From contig JARKUZ010000092.1 in NCBI GenBank assembly GCA_029851945.1, positions 1-64,000 of the forward strand: a stretch of DNA of 64,000 nt. Direction: 5' to 3'. This stretch comes from Terrisporobacter sp. (GTDB lineage: Bacteria > Bacillota_A > Clostridia > Peptostreptococcales > Peptostreptococcaceae). Positions 43,846-52,749 of this stretch are shown piece after piece (position 1 is the first letter of the stretch; each line of letters begins with the position of its first letter). Below the pieces are notes generated by a model. That model made no database searches, was not told the origin of the DNA, and was given only the letters and a program-made list of their open reading frames with translations. A program made the position numbers and the translations under genes.

Positions 43846-45171
43846 ATGGGAAATAAAATAGTAATAGTTGGTGGAGGATCTACACATACACCAGGAATAG
43901 TAGAGGTACTTAGAAACCGTTCAAAAGATTTACAATTAGAAGAAATAGTATTATACGATAATAACGAAGAAAGAAACTATCTTATAGGTGAGTTCACAAG
44001 AATATATTATAGAGATAATAATTCAGATGTAAAAGTTTCTTACACTACAGATATAAGAGAAGCTTTTAAAGATGCTAATTTCTTATATGTTCAAATAAGA
44101 CCAGGTCTTAATAATCAGAGAGAAATCGATGAAAAAATATGCTTAAAACATGGAGTTGTAGGTCAAGAGACATGTGGATTAGGAGGATTTTCTTTTGCAT
44201 TAAGAGTTATACCTGAGATTTTAAAAATAGTAGAAGTGGCACAAGAAGTTTGCCCTGATGCTTGGATATTAAATTATACTAATCCAGAAGCTATAATTTC
44301 AGAGGCTATATATAAGAAATTCCCTAATGCTAAGTGCTTATGTATATGTGACATGCCAATAAGTATAGAAGAAACTTTAGCTGAATACTTAAATGTACCA
44401 TATAAAGATTTAACTTTTAAATATTTTGGTCTAAATCACTTTGGATGGTGGACTAATATTTATGATAAAAAGGGAAAAGATTTATTACCAGGTATCAGAG
44501 AAAAGGTAGAATCAGGAGAATTAAAGGGATTAATACAAACTAACGAAGAGATTGTAGGAGATGACTACTGGACTAAGACATTCCAAAATGTAATTAAAGC
44601 ATTTAAGATGTATCCTCAGTTTTTCCCTAATTGCTACTTACAATATTACTACTTTGCAGATGAGATGGTTGAATCAGATAATATTGAATTTACGAGAGGT
44701 TCTTATGTATTAAGTACTAGAGAAATTACAGTATTTGAAGAGTGTAAAAGAGTTATAGAATTAGGAACAGCTAAGGATTCTAAATTATTAGGTGGTGTTC
44801 ATGGAAACTATATAGTAGATATAACTAATGCTATAATACATGATACTAAAGAAAGATTTATAGTAAATATAAAAAATAATGGAGCAATTAATAACTTTAA
44901 TAGTGATGCGGTAGTAGAAGTTCCTTGTTATGTTGGAGCAACAGGAGCAGAACCAGTAATAGTTGGAAACATACCTACATTCCATAAGAGTATGATGGAA
45001 ATGCAAAAAGGATATGAAAAATTAACTGTAGAAACAGCTTTAACAGGTTCTTATAATACTGCAATGGAAGCTATTTTACTTAATAAAACAATACCTTCTT
45101 ATAGAGTAGGGAAAGCTGTTTTAGATGATTTAATGGAAGCTAATAAAGATTACTGGCCAACACTAAAATAA
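43846..45171 (+). CDS. Glycoside hydrolase family 4, 6-phospho-alpha-glucosidase type
   Basis: 441 residues from ATG 43846 behind GAGGGAGG (a longer reading would overlap the PTS gene). NAD-binding GGGSTHTPGI at the N-terminus, NPEAIIS near 148, ICDMP near 172 with the Cys metal ligand, GLNHFGWW near 200 with the His ligand, and C-terminal EANKDYWPTLK as in GlvA/MalH. These hydrolyse maltose-6'-phosphate and similar compounds using NAD+ and Mn2+. It closes the operon. Confidence 0.92.
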   Translation: MGNKIVIVGGGSTHTPGIVEVLRNRSKDLQLEEIVLYDNNEERNYLIGEFTRIYYRDNNSDVKVSYTTDIREAFKDANFLYVQIRPGLNNQREIDEKICLKHGVVGQETCGLGGFSFALRVIPEILKIVEVAQEVCPDAWILNYTNPEAIISEAIYKKFPNAKCLCICDMPISIEETLAEYLNVPYKDLTFKYFGLNHFGWWTNIYDKKGKDLLPGIREKVESGELKGLIQTNEEIVGDDYWTKTFQNVIKAFKMYPQFFPNCYLQYYYFADEMVESDNIEFTRGSYVLSTREITVFEECKRVIELGTAKDSKLLGGVHGNYIVDITNAIIHDTKERFIVNIKNNGAINNFNSDAVVEVPCYVGATGAEPVIVGNIPTFHKSMMEMQKGYEKLTVETALTGSYNTAMEAILLNKTIPSYRVGKAVLDDLMEANKDYWPTLK

Positions 45172-45213
45172 TTAATATATTTATAAGTGTTTATTATAAA
45201 AAATATAGTATAA

Positions 45214-45251
45214 TTAAAAGGATGTCCCAAAAATGTGACACCCTTTTAATT
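45214..45251 (+). terminator. Terminator of the PTS/GH4 operon
   Basis: TTAAAAGGATGTC pairs with GACACCCTTTTAA. The loop CCCAAAAATGT is shared with the terminator at 13473. Confidence 0.8.
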
Positions 45252-45259
45252 TATATATT

Positions 45260-46438
45260 TTATTTGATTTTTTCAATTTCAAGTACTTTATCAATATAAT
45301 CATCTAATCTAGGTTTATTATTACCTTTACTACTTTCAATCTCTATATCAGGTGTGACCTTTTCCTCTTCATCACATATACCACTTTCAGTTAAATACAT
45401 TGTTGATGCCATTCTAACAATAAGCCCGCTATTATTTAGTTTAAAAAGCACAGGATCGTATACATATCCATCTCCCATAGTTTTTGTTCCTATTATAGTA
45501 GCAAAATTTTGTTCCTTGCAAAATATAGAAAAGGATTCTGCTCCAGAAAATACTAAATCATCTACCAATAAATATATTTTACCTTTGAATGGAGTTTTTG
45601 ATTTACCTTCTACAATTTCTTCATTATATTCAAAGTGTGTAAACATACTTGTAACTTCTTTTGGAGCATTATCAAATACATCTTTAGGTAACTCACTAAT
45701 ATCATTAAGCTTTACATTTCTTACTTTAGTATAGTTATTAATAATATCTGAGTTGTTTCTAAATAAACGATACCCCTTACATTTATAGTCTTTATCTGAA
45801 ATTAATGATACTAACTTAGTCCAATACTCATCATCACCACCTGGATTTCCTCTTATATCAATAACAAGAGACTGATAATCTTGTATTTTTTCTAAATAAG
45901 AACCAATTCTTTTCATATCATCATCAATACTTCCATTTGCCGAATTCATTTGAGGAATATATATGTATCCTATTTTACCTTCAACTAAATCTTTTAACTC
46001 TATATCCTTGAAGCTTTCATCTCCAAATTCAGTACCTTTTCTTAAAGATTCATACATGTCATTTACATCTTTATCATCAAAAAAGTCATACCACCCAAGA
46101 GGCTCATAAATTTCTTTTAAAGTATTGAACCATTCCTTATTATTAATTACTTCCGTATGACTATTATGTAAGTCGCTTAATATGTTATTTAACTTATTAG
46201 CAAAATCTTGATCAGATGATGAATTCATAACATATTCCTTATAAGATTCTTTATTTGCTAACCAATCTTCTTTATTTTGTCTTTTGCTAACTTCTAAAAA
46301 AGGATATCCTTCTTTAACTGTATTGTATAATTGTTCGAAATCAGCTAATTTTTCTTCTTTTGATAAAGTGCTTGTGTTTGAGCATCCAACAGTAATAAAA
46401 GATGCTATCATAAGAATTATTAAAATTTTATACTTCAC
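45260..46438 (-). CDS. S41-family peptidase lipoprotein
   Basis: 392 residues from GTG 46438, which is 7 bases after GAGGGGGA; an ATG five codons upstream is possible but would overlap that site. Lipobox TVGC (Cys about 18). An N-terminal helical domain (to about 160) is followed by the peptidase core: LVIDIRGNPGGDDEYW (about 190-205), LLVDDLVFSGAESFSIF (nucleophile Ser in FSGAES, about 295-312), and GTKTMGDG. It lacks an obvious PDZ domain. Probably a membrane-bound protease or hydrolase of unknown target. Confidence 0.82.
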   Translation of the reverse strand: MKYKILIILMIASFITVGCSNTSTLSKEEKLADFEQLYNTVKEGYPFLEVSKRQNKEDWLANKESYKEYVMNSSSDQDFANKLNNILSDLHNSHTEVINNKEWFNTLKEIYEPLGWYDFFDDKDVNDMYESLRKGTEFGDESFKDIELKDLVEGKIGYIYIPQMNSANGSIDDDMKRIGSYLEKIQDYQSLVIDIRGNPGGDDEYWTKLVSLISDKDYKCKGYRLFRNNSDIINNYTKVRNVKLNDISELPKDVFDNAPKEVTSMFTHFEYNEEIVEGKSKTPFKGKIYLLVDDLVFSGAESFSIFCKEQNFATIIGTKTMGDGYVYDPVLFKLNNSGLIVRMASTMYLTESGICDEEEKVTPDIEIESSKGNNKPRLDDYIDKVLEIEKIK

Positions 46439-46530
46439 AAAATCCCCCTCCATAACACGTATTAATAAATTTATAATTTATTAATATTATTCATCAAATC
46501 TATTCGCTAAATTGGAATTTCCCTATCTAT

Positions 46531-46740
46531 CTATATATTTTTTTCTTTACTTTTTTCTTTCTCCTGTTCTAAAGTTGTTATTACACTTACTGCAATAACA
46601 AATCCCATAATACAAATAGCACTTCCACCTGCTGTAATTGTAGTATTTATAATACCTGTAAATAGATTAATTACTGTTGCTATAATTCCACAAACACAGA
46701 GTATTAATACAACCTTAGATAATATACTATAATTTTTCAT
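46531..46740 (-). CDS. Small membrane protein, unknown
   Basis: 69 residues with two helices (about 8-28 and 33-55) and a highly charged end EQEKEKSKEKNI. AGGAGGAGAAT precedes the ATG. A copy of the interspersed repeat (46792-46820, reverse orientation) lies about 50 bases upstream, in the same orientation relative to the gene as for the plus-strand genes. Confidence 0.5.
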   Translation of the reverse strand: MKNYSILSKVVLILCVCGIIATVINLFTGIINTTITAGGSAICIMGFVIAVSVITTLEQEKEKSKEKNI

Positions 46741-46791
46741 ATTCTCCTCCTATCAAAACTCCTATTTAGCTATATGATATCAAAAGTGTTG

Positions 46792-46820
46792 TTACTTCGC
46801 ATTATATAACTATTACGTAA
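46792..46820 (-). repeat. Interspersed repeat copy upstream of the minus-strand 46531 gene
   Basis: On the minus strand it reads TTACGTAATAGTTATATAA followed by TGCGAAGTAA. It is oriented towards the minus-strand gene, as the plus-strand copies are towards theirs. Confidence 0.6.
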
Positions 46821-46954
46821 TATACATAATTAAACCAAAATTATTTACTTATAAGATTTATACTTTCATCAAACAATGAACACATGATAAATTATCTTTA
46901 TACTATATATTGTATTTATAGACTTGGGTATTTGCATTATATATTAGAAAATAT

Positions 46955-47053
46955 ATGGAAAATAAAAAAGTAATAGATTTAATATCAACTTTGATAGGAA
47001 CTTTACTTTTAGTTAAAGCTTTGCTAATTATAGATAATGAGAACTTTTCCTAA
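46955..47053 (+). CDS. Very short possible ORF, 32 residues
   Basis: ATG at 46955 gives 32 residues with one hydrophobic helix (LISTLIGTLLLVKALLII) and ends NENFS. The ribosome site is poor. It lies in the 46741-47102 gap, which otherwise holds a repeat and a terminator. Possibly a remnant. Confidence 0.25.
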   Translation: MENKKVIDLISTLIGTLLLVKALLIIDNENFS

Positions 47054-47067
47054 GAAGTATAACAATA

Positions 47068-47099
47068 AAATAGGAGGAATAAAAAATTCCTCCTATTAC
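47068..47099 (-). terminator. Terminator of the POT transporter gene
   Basis: AATAGGAGGAAT pairs with ATTCCTCCTATT, with A/T runs suiting the minus strand. Confidence 0.8.
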
Positions 47100-47102
47100 T
47101 TA

Positions 47103-48485
47103 TTAATTAATTGCTCTTTTGAAATTATCTTTTTTTGGTTCTTCAACAAGACTACTTAACTTTTTATCAGATATGTATAATAATATGGCTCCAATAAATA
47201 ATATTACGGCAATAGTACTATATGCTAAAATCATATCAAATTTAAGAGTAAATTTATATATATATGCATACCCTTTACCAGCTATGAAATTAGATAAAGC
47301 CCATACCCCCATAAGAAGTGATAGCATTTGCTTAGGAGCATACTTACTCACAAAAGATTTTCCAAGAGGTGAGAATAATATTTCTCCCACACTTAAAAGA
47401 ATAGCAAAGGCTATTATCCATAATATACTAGCTTTAACAGTCTCGGGAGCTCCGATACCTCTAGAAATTTCAGCCCCAACAAGAACTAAAAATGCTAATC
47501 CTAAGGATATTAATGCAAGAGAAGTTTTTTTGAATAAGCTTATATCTCCTTGAGGTCTTTTAGCAAGCCTTATCCATAATGCAGCTAAAACAGGACCTAA
47601 AACTATACAAGTTAAACTATTTAATGAGTCAAACCAAGAAAGAGGAATTTCGAATCCTCCAATATTCATATCTACAAATAATTCACCATAATCATAAAAT
47701 GCTAGGTAAGTTAAGTGCCAGAATATCCAGAAAAGCACAGAGAATCCTGATATAATCACTATAGCTAAAACTTTTTTCTTATCTGAAAGTGTAAGAGCGG
47801 TTTTATTAATTTTTTCAGTTTTTTCATTTCCTAGGCCTTCTTTAAATGGTCTTTTTCCTGCCTCTCCAAGGAATCTCCATCCAAATATAAACCATAACCC
47901 ACCTATTATACAAAGAATACCTGCAAGTAAGAAACATTGAGAAAATCCAAGTACACCGTTTTTAGCAAATATTTTAAGATAAAGTATTCCAACTAGTGTA
48001 CTTCCTAAAAAAGAACCTACATTAACAATAGAGTATTGTAGAGAAAAAGCTGAATCTAATTCTTCTTTATTATTAATAACTTGTCCGTTTACTGCTGAAA
48101 TATTGCCCTTAAAGAATGCTGTACCTATTGCTACTAAAATTATCATTAAATTTATCATTGATGCCGATGTAGCTATTGAACCAATACAATATCCAGCACC
48201 CATAATAAACATACCGATAGGGATTGTGTACCTAGCACCTATCCATTTATCTGAAATAGGTCCACCAATCAATGGTGCAAGAGATGTAAATGCAACAAGA
48301 TTAGATTGCATTATTGCTGCTTGTCCCTTATCTATTCCAAGACCACCTTTTATTATAGATACAGTAAGGAACATAAATATTAAATACTTTGAAGCGTAAT
48401 ATGCCACTCTTTCAATGGCGAAAGTTATTGCGCAAATATAAAATCCTATAGGGAGCTTATATTTCTTTTTTACTGCTGTACTCAT
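47103..48485 (-). CDS. POT-family peptide/proton symporter
   Basis: 460 residues, about twelve helices. POT features: the start with FAIERVAYYASKYLIFMFL, which corresponds to the E-x-x-E-R/FS-Y motif (E at about 24), and FFKGNISAVNGQ (about 123-134), the FYxxINxG-type region. It imports di- or tripeptides with protons. Only one of the usual ExxER glutamates is clear, so other substrates are possible. AGGATTTGCTTT is a modest ribosome site. Confidence 0.82.
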   Translation of the reverse strand: MSTAVKKKYKLPIGFYICAITFAIERVAYYASKYLIFMFLTVSIIKGGLGIDKGQAAIMQSNLVAFTSLAPLIGGPISDKWIGARYTIPIGMFIMGAGYCIGSIATSASMINLMIILVAIGTAFFKGNISAVNGQVINNKEELDSAFSLQYSIVNVGSFLGSTLVGILYLKIFAKNGVLGFSQCFLLAGILCIIGGLWFIFGWRFLGEAGKRPFKEGLGNEKTEKINKTALTLSDKKKVLAIVIISGFSVLFWIFWHLTYLAFYDYGELFVDMNIGGFEIPLSWFDSLNSLTCIVLGPVLAALWIRLAKRPQGDISLFKKTSLALISLGLAFLVLVGAEISRGIGAPETVKASILWIIAFAILLSVGEILFSPLGKSFVSKYAPKQMLSLLMGVWALSNFIAGKGYAYIYKFTLKFDMILAYSTIAVILFIGAILLYISDKKLSSLVEEPKKDNFKRAIN

Positions 48486-48893
48486 AAAGCAAATCCTTCC
48501 CAGATATAATTGTGATATCTTTTACTAAACATTATTAAATAAGTTTTTATGATAAAAATGTAATCATACATAATAATAATAGTGATTATTTTGTCAATTT
48601 ACAATAAAACTTTTATTTTTTTACATACTATCCATCATTATTTATACATTAATTTATAGAGATATAAAAAAATGTATAGGTCATTGTAAAGTTTAGTGAT
48701 ATCATTAACTTAGATAAATTTAAAGATGAAGATAGAAATAAGCTGATAAATAAAATTACAGAGCTTAGATTGAATGATGATAAAAAAGTAATATATAATA
48801 AATCTTATATCGATTATATTAATATTATTTATTCTTATATTTATAAAAATGAAAAAATTAATTATATACAACTTTAATTAGGAGGATTAAGAG
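48486..48893. other. Intergenic stretch with a gene remnant
   Basis: About 400 bases. A frame open at 48680-48876 reads KFSDIINLDKFKDEDRNKLI and ends YIQL, with no start codon, so it looks like the tail of a lost gene. The first 150 bases hold the promoter side of the POT gene; nothing else is recognisable. Confidence 0.4.
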
Positions 48894-49409
48894 ATGATAG
48901 ATTTATTAAAAAATAGAAGAAGTATAAGAAAATTTACAGATGAACCTGTTTCAAAAGAAGATGTGGAAAAGTTACTAAAAGCAGGACTTTTAGCACCTTC
49001 ATCTATGGGCAAAAAGCCTGTGGAACTTATAGTTGTACAGGATAGAGATACTATTTCTAAGCTAGAAACATGTAAAAAATATGGAACACTACCACTAAAA
49101 AGTGCCCCTCTTGCTATTGTAGTTATAGCAGACAGTGAGTTAAGTGATGTTTGGGTGGAAGATGCTTCTATAGTTTCTACTTTAATTCAATTGGAAGTGG
49201 AGAAATTAGGTCTTGGATCTACATGGATTCAAATGAGAAGAAGAGAATCTGTGGAGAAGGATTCTGAAGTTGCTGTTAGAGAAGTGCTTGGTATTCCTGA
49301 TAAATATGGTGTTTTAAGTGTGATTGGTATTGGTCATAAGAATGAGGAGAAGAAAGCTTATGATGATAGTGATTTAGACTTTGGTAAGGTTCACTATGAA
49401 GGGTTTTAG
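48894..49409 (+). CDS. Nitroreductase-family flavoprotein
   Basis: 171 residues. The N-terminus NRRSIRKFTDEPVSKEDVEK is the family's FMN phosphate-binding signature, GLLAPSSMGKKP follows, and GLGSTWIQMR near 104 is the second FMN region. Such enzymes use NAD(P)H to reduce nitro compounds, quinones or enones; dimeric and cytosolic. AGGAGGATTAAGAG precedes the ATG. The acetyltransferase gene starts 11 bases later, probably in the same operon. Confidence 0.88.
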   Translation: MIDLLKNRRSIRKFTDEPVSKEDVEKLLKAGLLAPSSMGKKPVELIVVQDRDTISKLETCKKYGTLPLKSAPLAIVVIADSELSDVWVEDASIVSTLIQLEVEKLGLGSTWIQMRRRESVEKDSEVAVREVLGIPDKYGVLSVIGIGHKNEEKKAYDDSDLDFGKVHYEGF

Positions 49410-49420
49410 GAGAATAAATA

Positions 49421-49966
49421 GTGAATATAACAACGGAAAGATTAATATTAAGAAAAATAAATCAAAATGATTTTGAAGAAATGAAAGCTATTTTGCAAGA
49501 TGATAAACTAATGCTTTTGGGATGGGGAAAAACTTTCTCCGATGAAGAAGTTCAAGTTTGGATAGATAAAATTACAACACAGTATAAAGAATATGGATAT
49601 AGCTACTACTTAGCTGTAGAAAAATCAACTAAAGCAGTAATTGGCCTAATGGGAATATTACCAATAACTATAAAGGAAGTTGATTATATAGAAGTTGCAT
49701 ACATATTAAAACAAGAATTCTGGGCAAGAGGATATGCAACAGAAGGAATTAAAGCATGTGAGGATTATATATTTAATGTTATTAATGCTGACAAATACAT
49801 AGCTCAAATAATTCCTGAAAATACTAGTTCAATTAAAGTTGCTGAAAGGCTGGGAATGACAGTATTAGATGAGTACATAAGAGAACATAATGGAAAAAAT
49901 GTATTTCATTTAATATATGGTTTGACTAAAGATAAGTATATTCAGATGAAGAGATATATTGATTGA
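49421..49966 (+). CDS. RimJ/RimL-type GNAT acetyltransferase
   Basis: 181 residues from a GTG start after TTTAGGAG. The GNAT core is seen in TERLILRKINQNDFEEM, the acetyl-CoA loop as FWARGYATEGIKACEDY (about 105-121), and TSSIKVAERLGMTVL near 145. RimJ/L relatives acetylate protein N-termini or small amines, sometimes giving resistance. Second gene of the nitroreductase operon. Confidence 0.88.
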   Translation: MNITTERLILRKINQNDFEEMKAILQDDKLMLLGWGKTFSDEEVQVWIDKITTQYKEYGYSYYLAVEKSTKAVIGLMGILPITIKEVDYIEVAYILKQEFWARGYATEGIKACEDYIFNVINADKYIAQIIPENTSSIKVAERLGMTVLDEYIREHNGKNVFHLIYGLTKDKYIQMKRYID

Positions 49967-49967
49967 A

Positions 49968-50063
49968 ATGATGCTTCATAGAAATAAAATATCTCATATG
50001 TGTGATGAATCTACGGATGTAAGAATTGTTCAGATTGTAAAAGAAAAATATATCAAATTATAA
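49968..50063 (+). pseudogene. C-terminal fragment of a HEPN/HI0074-type nucleotidyltransferase partner
   Basis: Immediately after the GNAT stop, 31 codons read MMLHRNKISHMCDESTDVRI and end KEKYIKL. HRNKISH contains the R-x4-H HEPN RNase motif, and the D-E-x-T/S spacing matches the C-terminus of HI0074-type proteins that pair with MNT antitoxins. The N-terminal part and the MNT gene are missing. Confidence 0.5.
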
Positions 50064-50117
50064 ATAAATTCTTATTGTGGTATAATCATAGTAAAGTTAG
50101 ATAAATGATGTGATTAT

Positions 50118-50495
50118 ATGAAGGGATTACTAGATCCAAAGATGGATTTTGTGTTTAAAAATATATTTGGAAGTGAAAAAAATCCAAAAATACTAATATC
50201 CTTTTTAAATGCAACTCTTAAACCAAAAGATTTAATAACATCAGTTGAAATAAAAAATACTGATATAGATAAAGATTACATAGAAGATAAATTTTCAAGA
50301 CTAGATATAAAGGCTATTACTAGTAATAATGAAGTAATTAATGTTGAAATACAGCTTAAAATTCCCTTCGGTCATATCGTCAACGATATTCCTTCACTTT
50401 CGTTTCAGGAAAATCCGTTACTCAAAGACGAATATAACATGATAAAAAGAAATCTATATTACTGGTCAAAACTTTATTCAGAACAATTTGCATAA
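50118..50495 (+). pseudogene. Truncated Rpn/PD-(D/E)XK nuclease-transposase gene with an in-frame insertion
   Basis: 125 residues; relatives have about 250-300. The N-terminus LLDPKMDFVFKNIFGSEKNP and catalytic region RLDIKA...VEIQ (D63, E77) are intact. Residues 82-104 (69 bases, 50361-50429) interrupt the usual VEIQLK-(N)EYNMIKRNLYYWSKLY continuity; this insert is about 41% GC against roughly 25% nearby. The frame stops after SEQFA, losing the C-terminal half. Family members drive recombination or act as nucleases. Confidence 0.7.
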
Positions 50496-51093
50496 ATATA
50501 CTTAATTTTAAATATTTAAAAACAAGAAAATTCCACAGTGGATATAGATTGAAAGAAATATAAGAAGGTTAATTAGGGTGTATTAATATAAATTTTGGAA
50601 GATATCATTAAGAAGTAAAAGAGTATCAATATATACAGGATGCTCTTTTTTAGTATTAAATTATATAATTTATTTAAAATATATGAATAACTCAATAAAA
50701 TGGTTGTATTTTTTACGAAGTTTAATATTAGTTAAATAATAGATATTTAGGATTAAGACTACCTTGGACGATAAGAGATGAAGAAACTTGGAAAGTTGCA
50801 CATAGATTGGTAGGGTATTCATCTTTTCCTATTGCAATAGTAATGTTTATTATGTCATTTTTCATTGATGGTAATACAGTGGGTATTGTTGGAGTTTTAA
50901 CTTGGGTTATTATACCTGGTATATACTCTTATATATTTTATTATAAGAAACTAAAAGGCTTGAATTAATAAATCTATACTCTAAATAAATTTAAAACTAT
51001 CAATTTTAATGTAAATAAATAACACTTTGTTAATTGTTTTTCTATGATAAAATAAATTATCACAATTAGAATATAAACGATAGGAGAGACAAC
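50496..51093. other. Intergenic region with terminator and an SdpI fragment
   Basis: About 600 bases. A hairpin at 50628-50656 (AAAAGAGTATC/GATGCTCTTTTTT type) may end transcription. The fragment at 50732-50968 is described separately. Nothing else is recognisable before the promoter side of the 51094 gene. Confidence 0.5.
50732..50968 (+). pseudogene. SdpI-family fragment lacking its N-terminus
   Basis: The frame from 50732 reads LNNRYLGLRLPWTIRDEETW followed by KVAHRLVGYSSFP, two hydrophobic helices and FYYKKLKGLN. The N-x-x-x-G-x-R-x-P-W...W-x-x-A-H-R pattern is the core of SdpI proteins. No start codon or ribosome site exists; the first half is gone. It is a second SdpI relative besides the intact 6045 gene. 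Confidence 0.6.
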
Positions 51094-51396
51094 ATGAGAT
51101 CAAGATTTGAAGGCGGACTTCTAGGACTTATAGGAGTCAATATATTAGCATGGGCAGTAACATTCTTTACATTTGGAATAGCTGCACCTTGGGCTATGTG
51201 CATAAAATACAGATGGGAAGCTAAACACACAGTAATTGGAGGAAGAAGACTTAAATTTATAGGTAGTGGAGGAAGTTTATTTTTACACTATATTAAATGG
51301 TTAATACTGACTTTTATTACCTTAGGAATATATGGATTCTGGCTTTATATAAAAATGTTACAGTGGAAAACAGAGAATACTGTTTTTGCTGATTAA
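51094..51396 (+). CDS. DUF898 (YjgN-like) membrane protein, short
   Basis: 100 residues with two to three helices. SRFEGGLLGLIGVNILAWAV, PWAMCIKYRWEAKHTVIGGR and FWLYIKMLQWKTENT are typical of DUF898. Many DUF898 proteins are longer with duplicated units; short single-unit versions also occur. GATAGGAGAGACAAC precedes the ATG. Confidence 0.8.
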   Translation: MRSRFEGGLLGLIGVNILAWAVTFFTFGIAAPWAMCIKYRWEAKHTVIGGRRLKFIGSGGSLFLHYIKWLILTFITLGIYGFWLYIKMLQWKTENTVFAD

Positions 51397-51757
51397 TATT
51401 TACAAATTACATATTTATAAATAGATAATTAGATTTTAATATAGATAGATTATTTACTAAAATAGTTGAAGAAAAAAGACGCAGAATTTGTCATGAATTA
51501 AATGTATTGCAGCTAAAACTTTTAAAAGAAATAGGTTATGATGATTTATGATATGACCCTTCCAATAAAACAAGTTTTTATTATTTTACTTGTATATAGA
51601 AGGGTACATATCATTTTTTATTGTAAATGGTATAGAATTTTAGATATACCATTTAAAGGTTGATATTACCAAAAAATTGCCGACATAAATCGACATATAA
51701 AATTATTTTTTTATGATATATTTTGTATAGCGATAAATTGTAATCTTAGGAGGAATT
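51397..51757. other. Intergenic region with a gene fragment and a long hairpin
   Basis: A frame open at 51429-51551 reads FTKIVEEKRRRICHELNVLQ and ends IGYDDL, without a start; it is probably a lost gene's tail. A hairpin at about 51550-51616 (ATATGACCCTTC with GAAGGGTACATAT) encloses an inner ACAAG/CTTGT arm and is followed by TTTTTT. The rest is the upstream region of 51758. Confidence 0.4.
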
Positions 51758-52105
51758 ATGATAAAAAAATATGTAAGATTAATCCCAGTCTTAATAGTTG
51801 GGATAGCAGGAGTAATATTTACACCAGTTTCAGCATCTGATTTAGATGACTATAAGAAGAAACAAATTGAATATAATGAAAAGAAAAAAAATCACGAAGA
51901 CTTTGTTCAAATGAGTGAAGAGTATAAAGAGGATTATAGCGATTTGGCTATGAGATATGAGCAAGCTCAAAATGAATACAAATTATACAAGGAAAAATAT
52001 AACAGTAATATTGATTTAAATAAGGAACTGAATGAGCTTTTAGAGAAAAGAGATAGATATTTAAACCTTATAGAAGAATATTCATCTCAGTTAGATAATT
52101 TATAG
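51758..52105 (+). CDS. Secreted coiled-coil protein, unknown
   Basis: 115 residues. A signal peptide (about 1-26, cleavage after VSA-S) is followed by a nearly continuous charged coiled coil (about 28-115) rich in Glu, Lys and Tyr. AGGAGGAATT precedes the ATG. The 52117 gene, also coiled coil, follows after 11 bases, suggesting a two-gene unit acting together at the cell surface. Confidence 0.55.
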   Translation: MIKKYVRLIPVLIVGIAGVIFTPVSASDLDDYKKKQIEYNEKKKNHEDFVQMSEEYKEDYSDLAMRYEQAQNEYKLYKEKYNSNIDLNKELNELLEKRDRYLNLIEEYSSQLDNL

Positions 52106-52116
52106 GGAGAAGATAG

Positions 52117-52749
52117 TTGAGAATTTTAGAAAAAATTAATAATAAAACAATTTTAGCTGGTATAGCAGTTGTAGTAATTGGACTTTTTGTATTAAGTCAA
52201 AACAACTCTATTATTACAAGAAAAAAGCTAAAAGAATATGAAAGTTTAGATAAAAAAATCCAAGAATTAGACGAAGAAAGTTCAAAATACTATAGAGATA
52301 ACAAGGATCAAATATCTGACTATTTGGATTTAAGAGTGAAATATGAAGATGTGGAGAAGTCTTTTTATGAATATAAAGAAAAATATCCAGATGATCTGGC
52401 AGAGGATATAGAGAAAGCAAAAGAGGAAGTTAACGAGTATTATGCAAAGGCAATAAAACTGGAACATGAATTGAAAGAAGCTAAGGCTAAAAAACAAGAG
52501 AGTCAAATAGCAAGTTCTAATTCTTCTACTGGATCATACTCAAATGGAGGAAGTAGTAGTCAAAGTAGCTCTAGCCATGGACAAGGTCACAACAATAGTA
52601 GTTCCAATAAACATATAGGAAAAAGTGTTTATGTTTCTAATGGAAACAGTTATTATCATGCTATATCAAACTGCAAGTACTTGGAAGGTGCGAGAACCTA
52701 TGTTATTACGTTGACATCAAGTATGAGAAAATATGAAGGACTTTCATAA
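52117..52749 (+). CDS. Membrane-anchored coiled-coil protein, 3' end apparently truncated
   Basis: 210 residues from a TTG start after GGGAGAAGATAG. A membrane helix (about 13-31), a coiled coil (about 36-130), a Ser/Gly-rich linker (about 132-165), and a terminal motif SYYHAISNCKYLEGARTY. That motif (YHx-x-x-C-x-YL) normally continues to GLSPCxxC, a small Cys-rich unit. Here the frame stops directly after GLS. A different gene begins inside this end, so the last cysteines may have been lost by recombination. Confidence 0.55.
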   Translation: MRILEKINNKTILAGIAVVVIGLFVLSQNNSIITRKKLKEYESLDKKIQELDEESSKYYRDNKDQISDYLDLRVKYEDVEKSFYEYKEKYPDDLAEDIEKAKEEVNEYYAKAIKLEHELKEAKAKKQESQIASSNSSTGSYSNGGSSSQSSSSHGQGHNNSSSNKHIGKSVYVSNGNSYYHAISNCKYLEGARTYVITLTSSMRKYEGLS

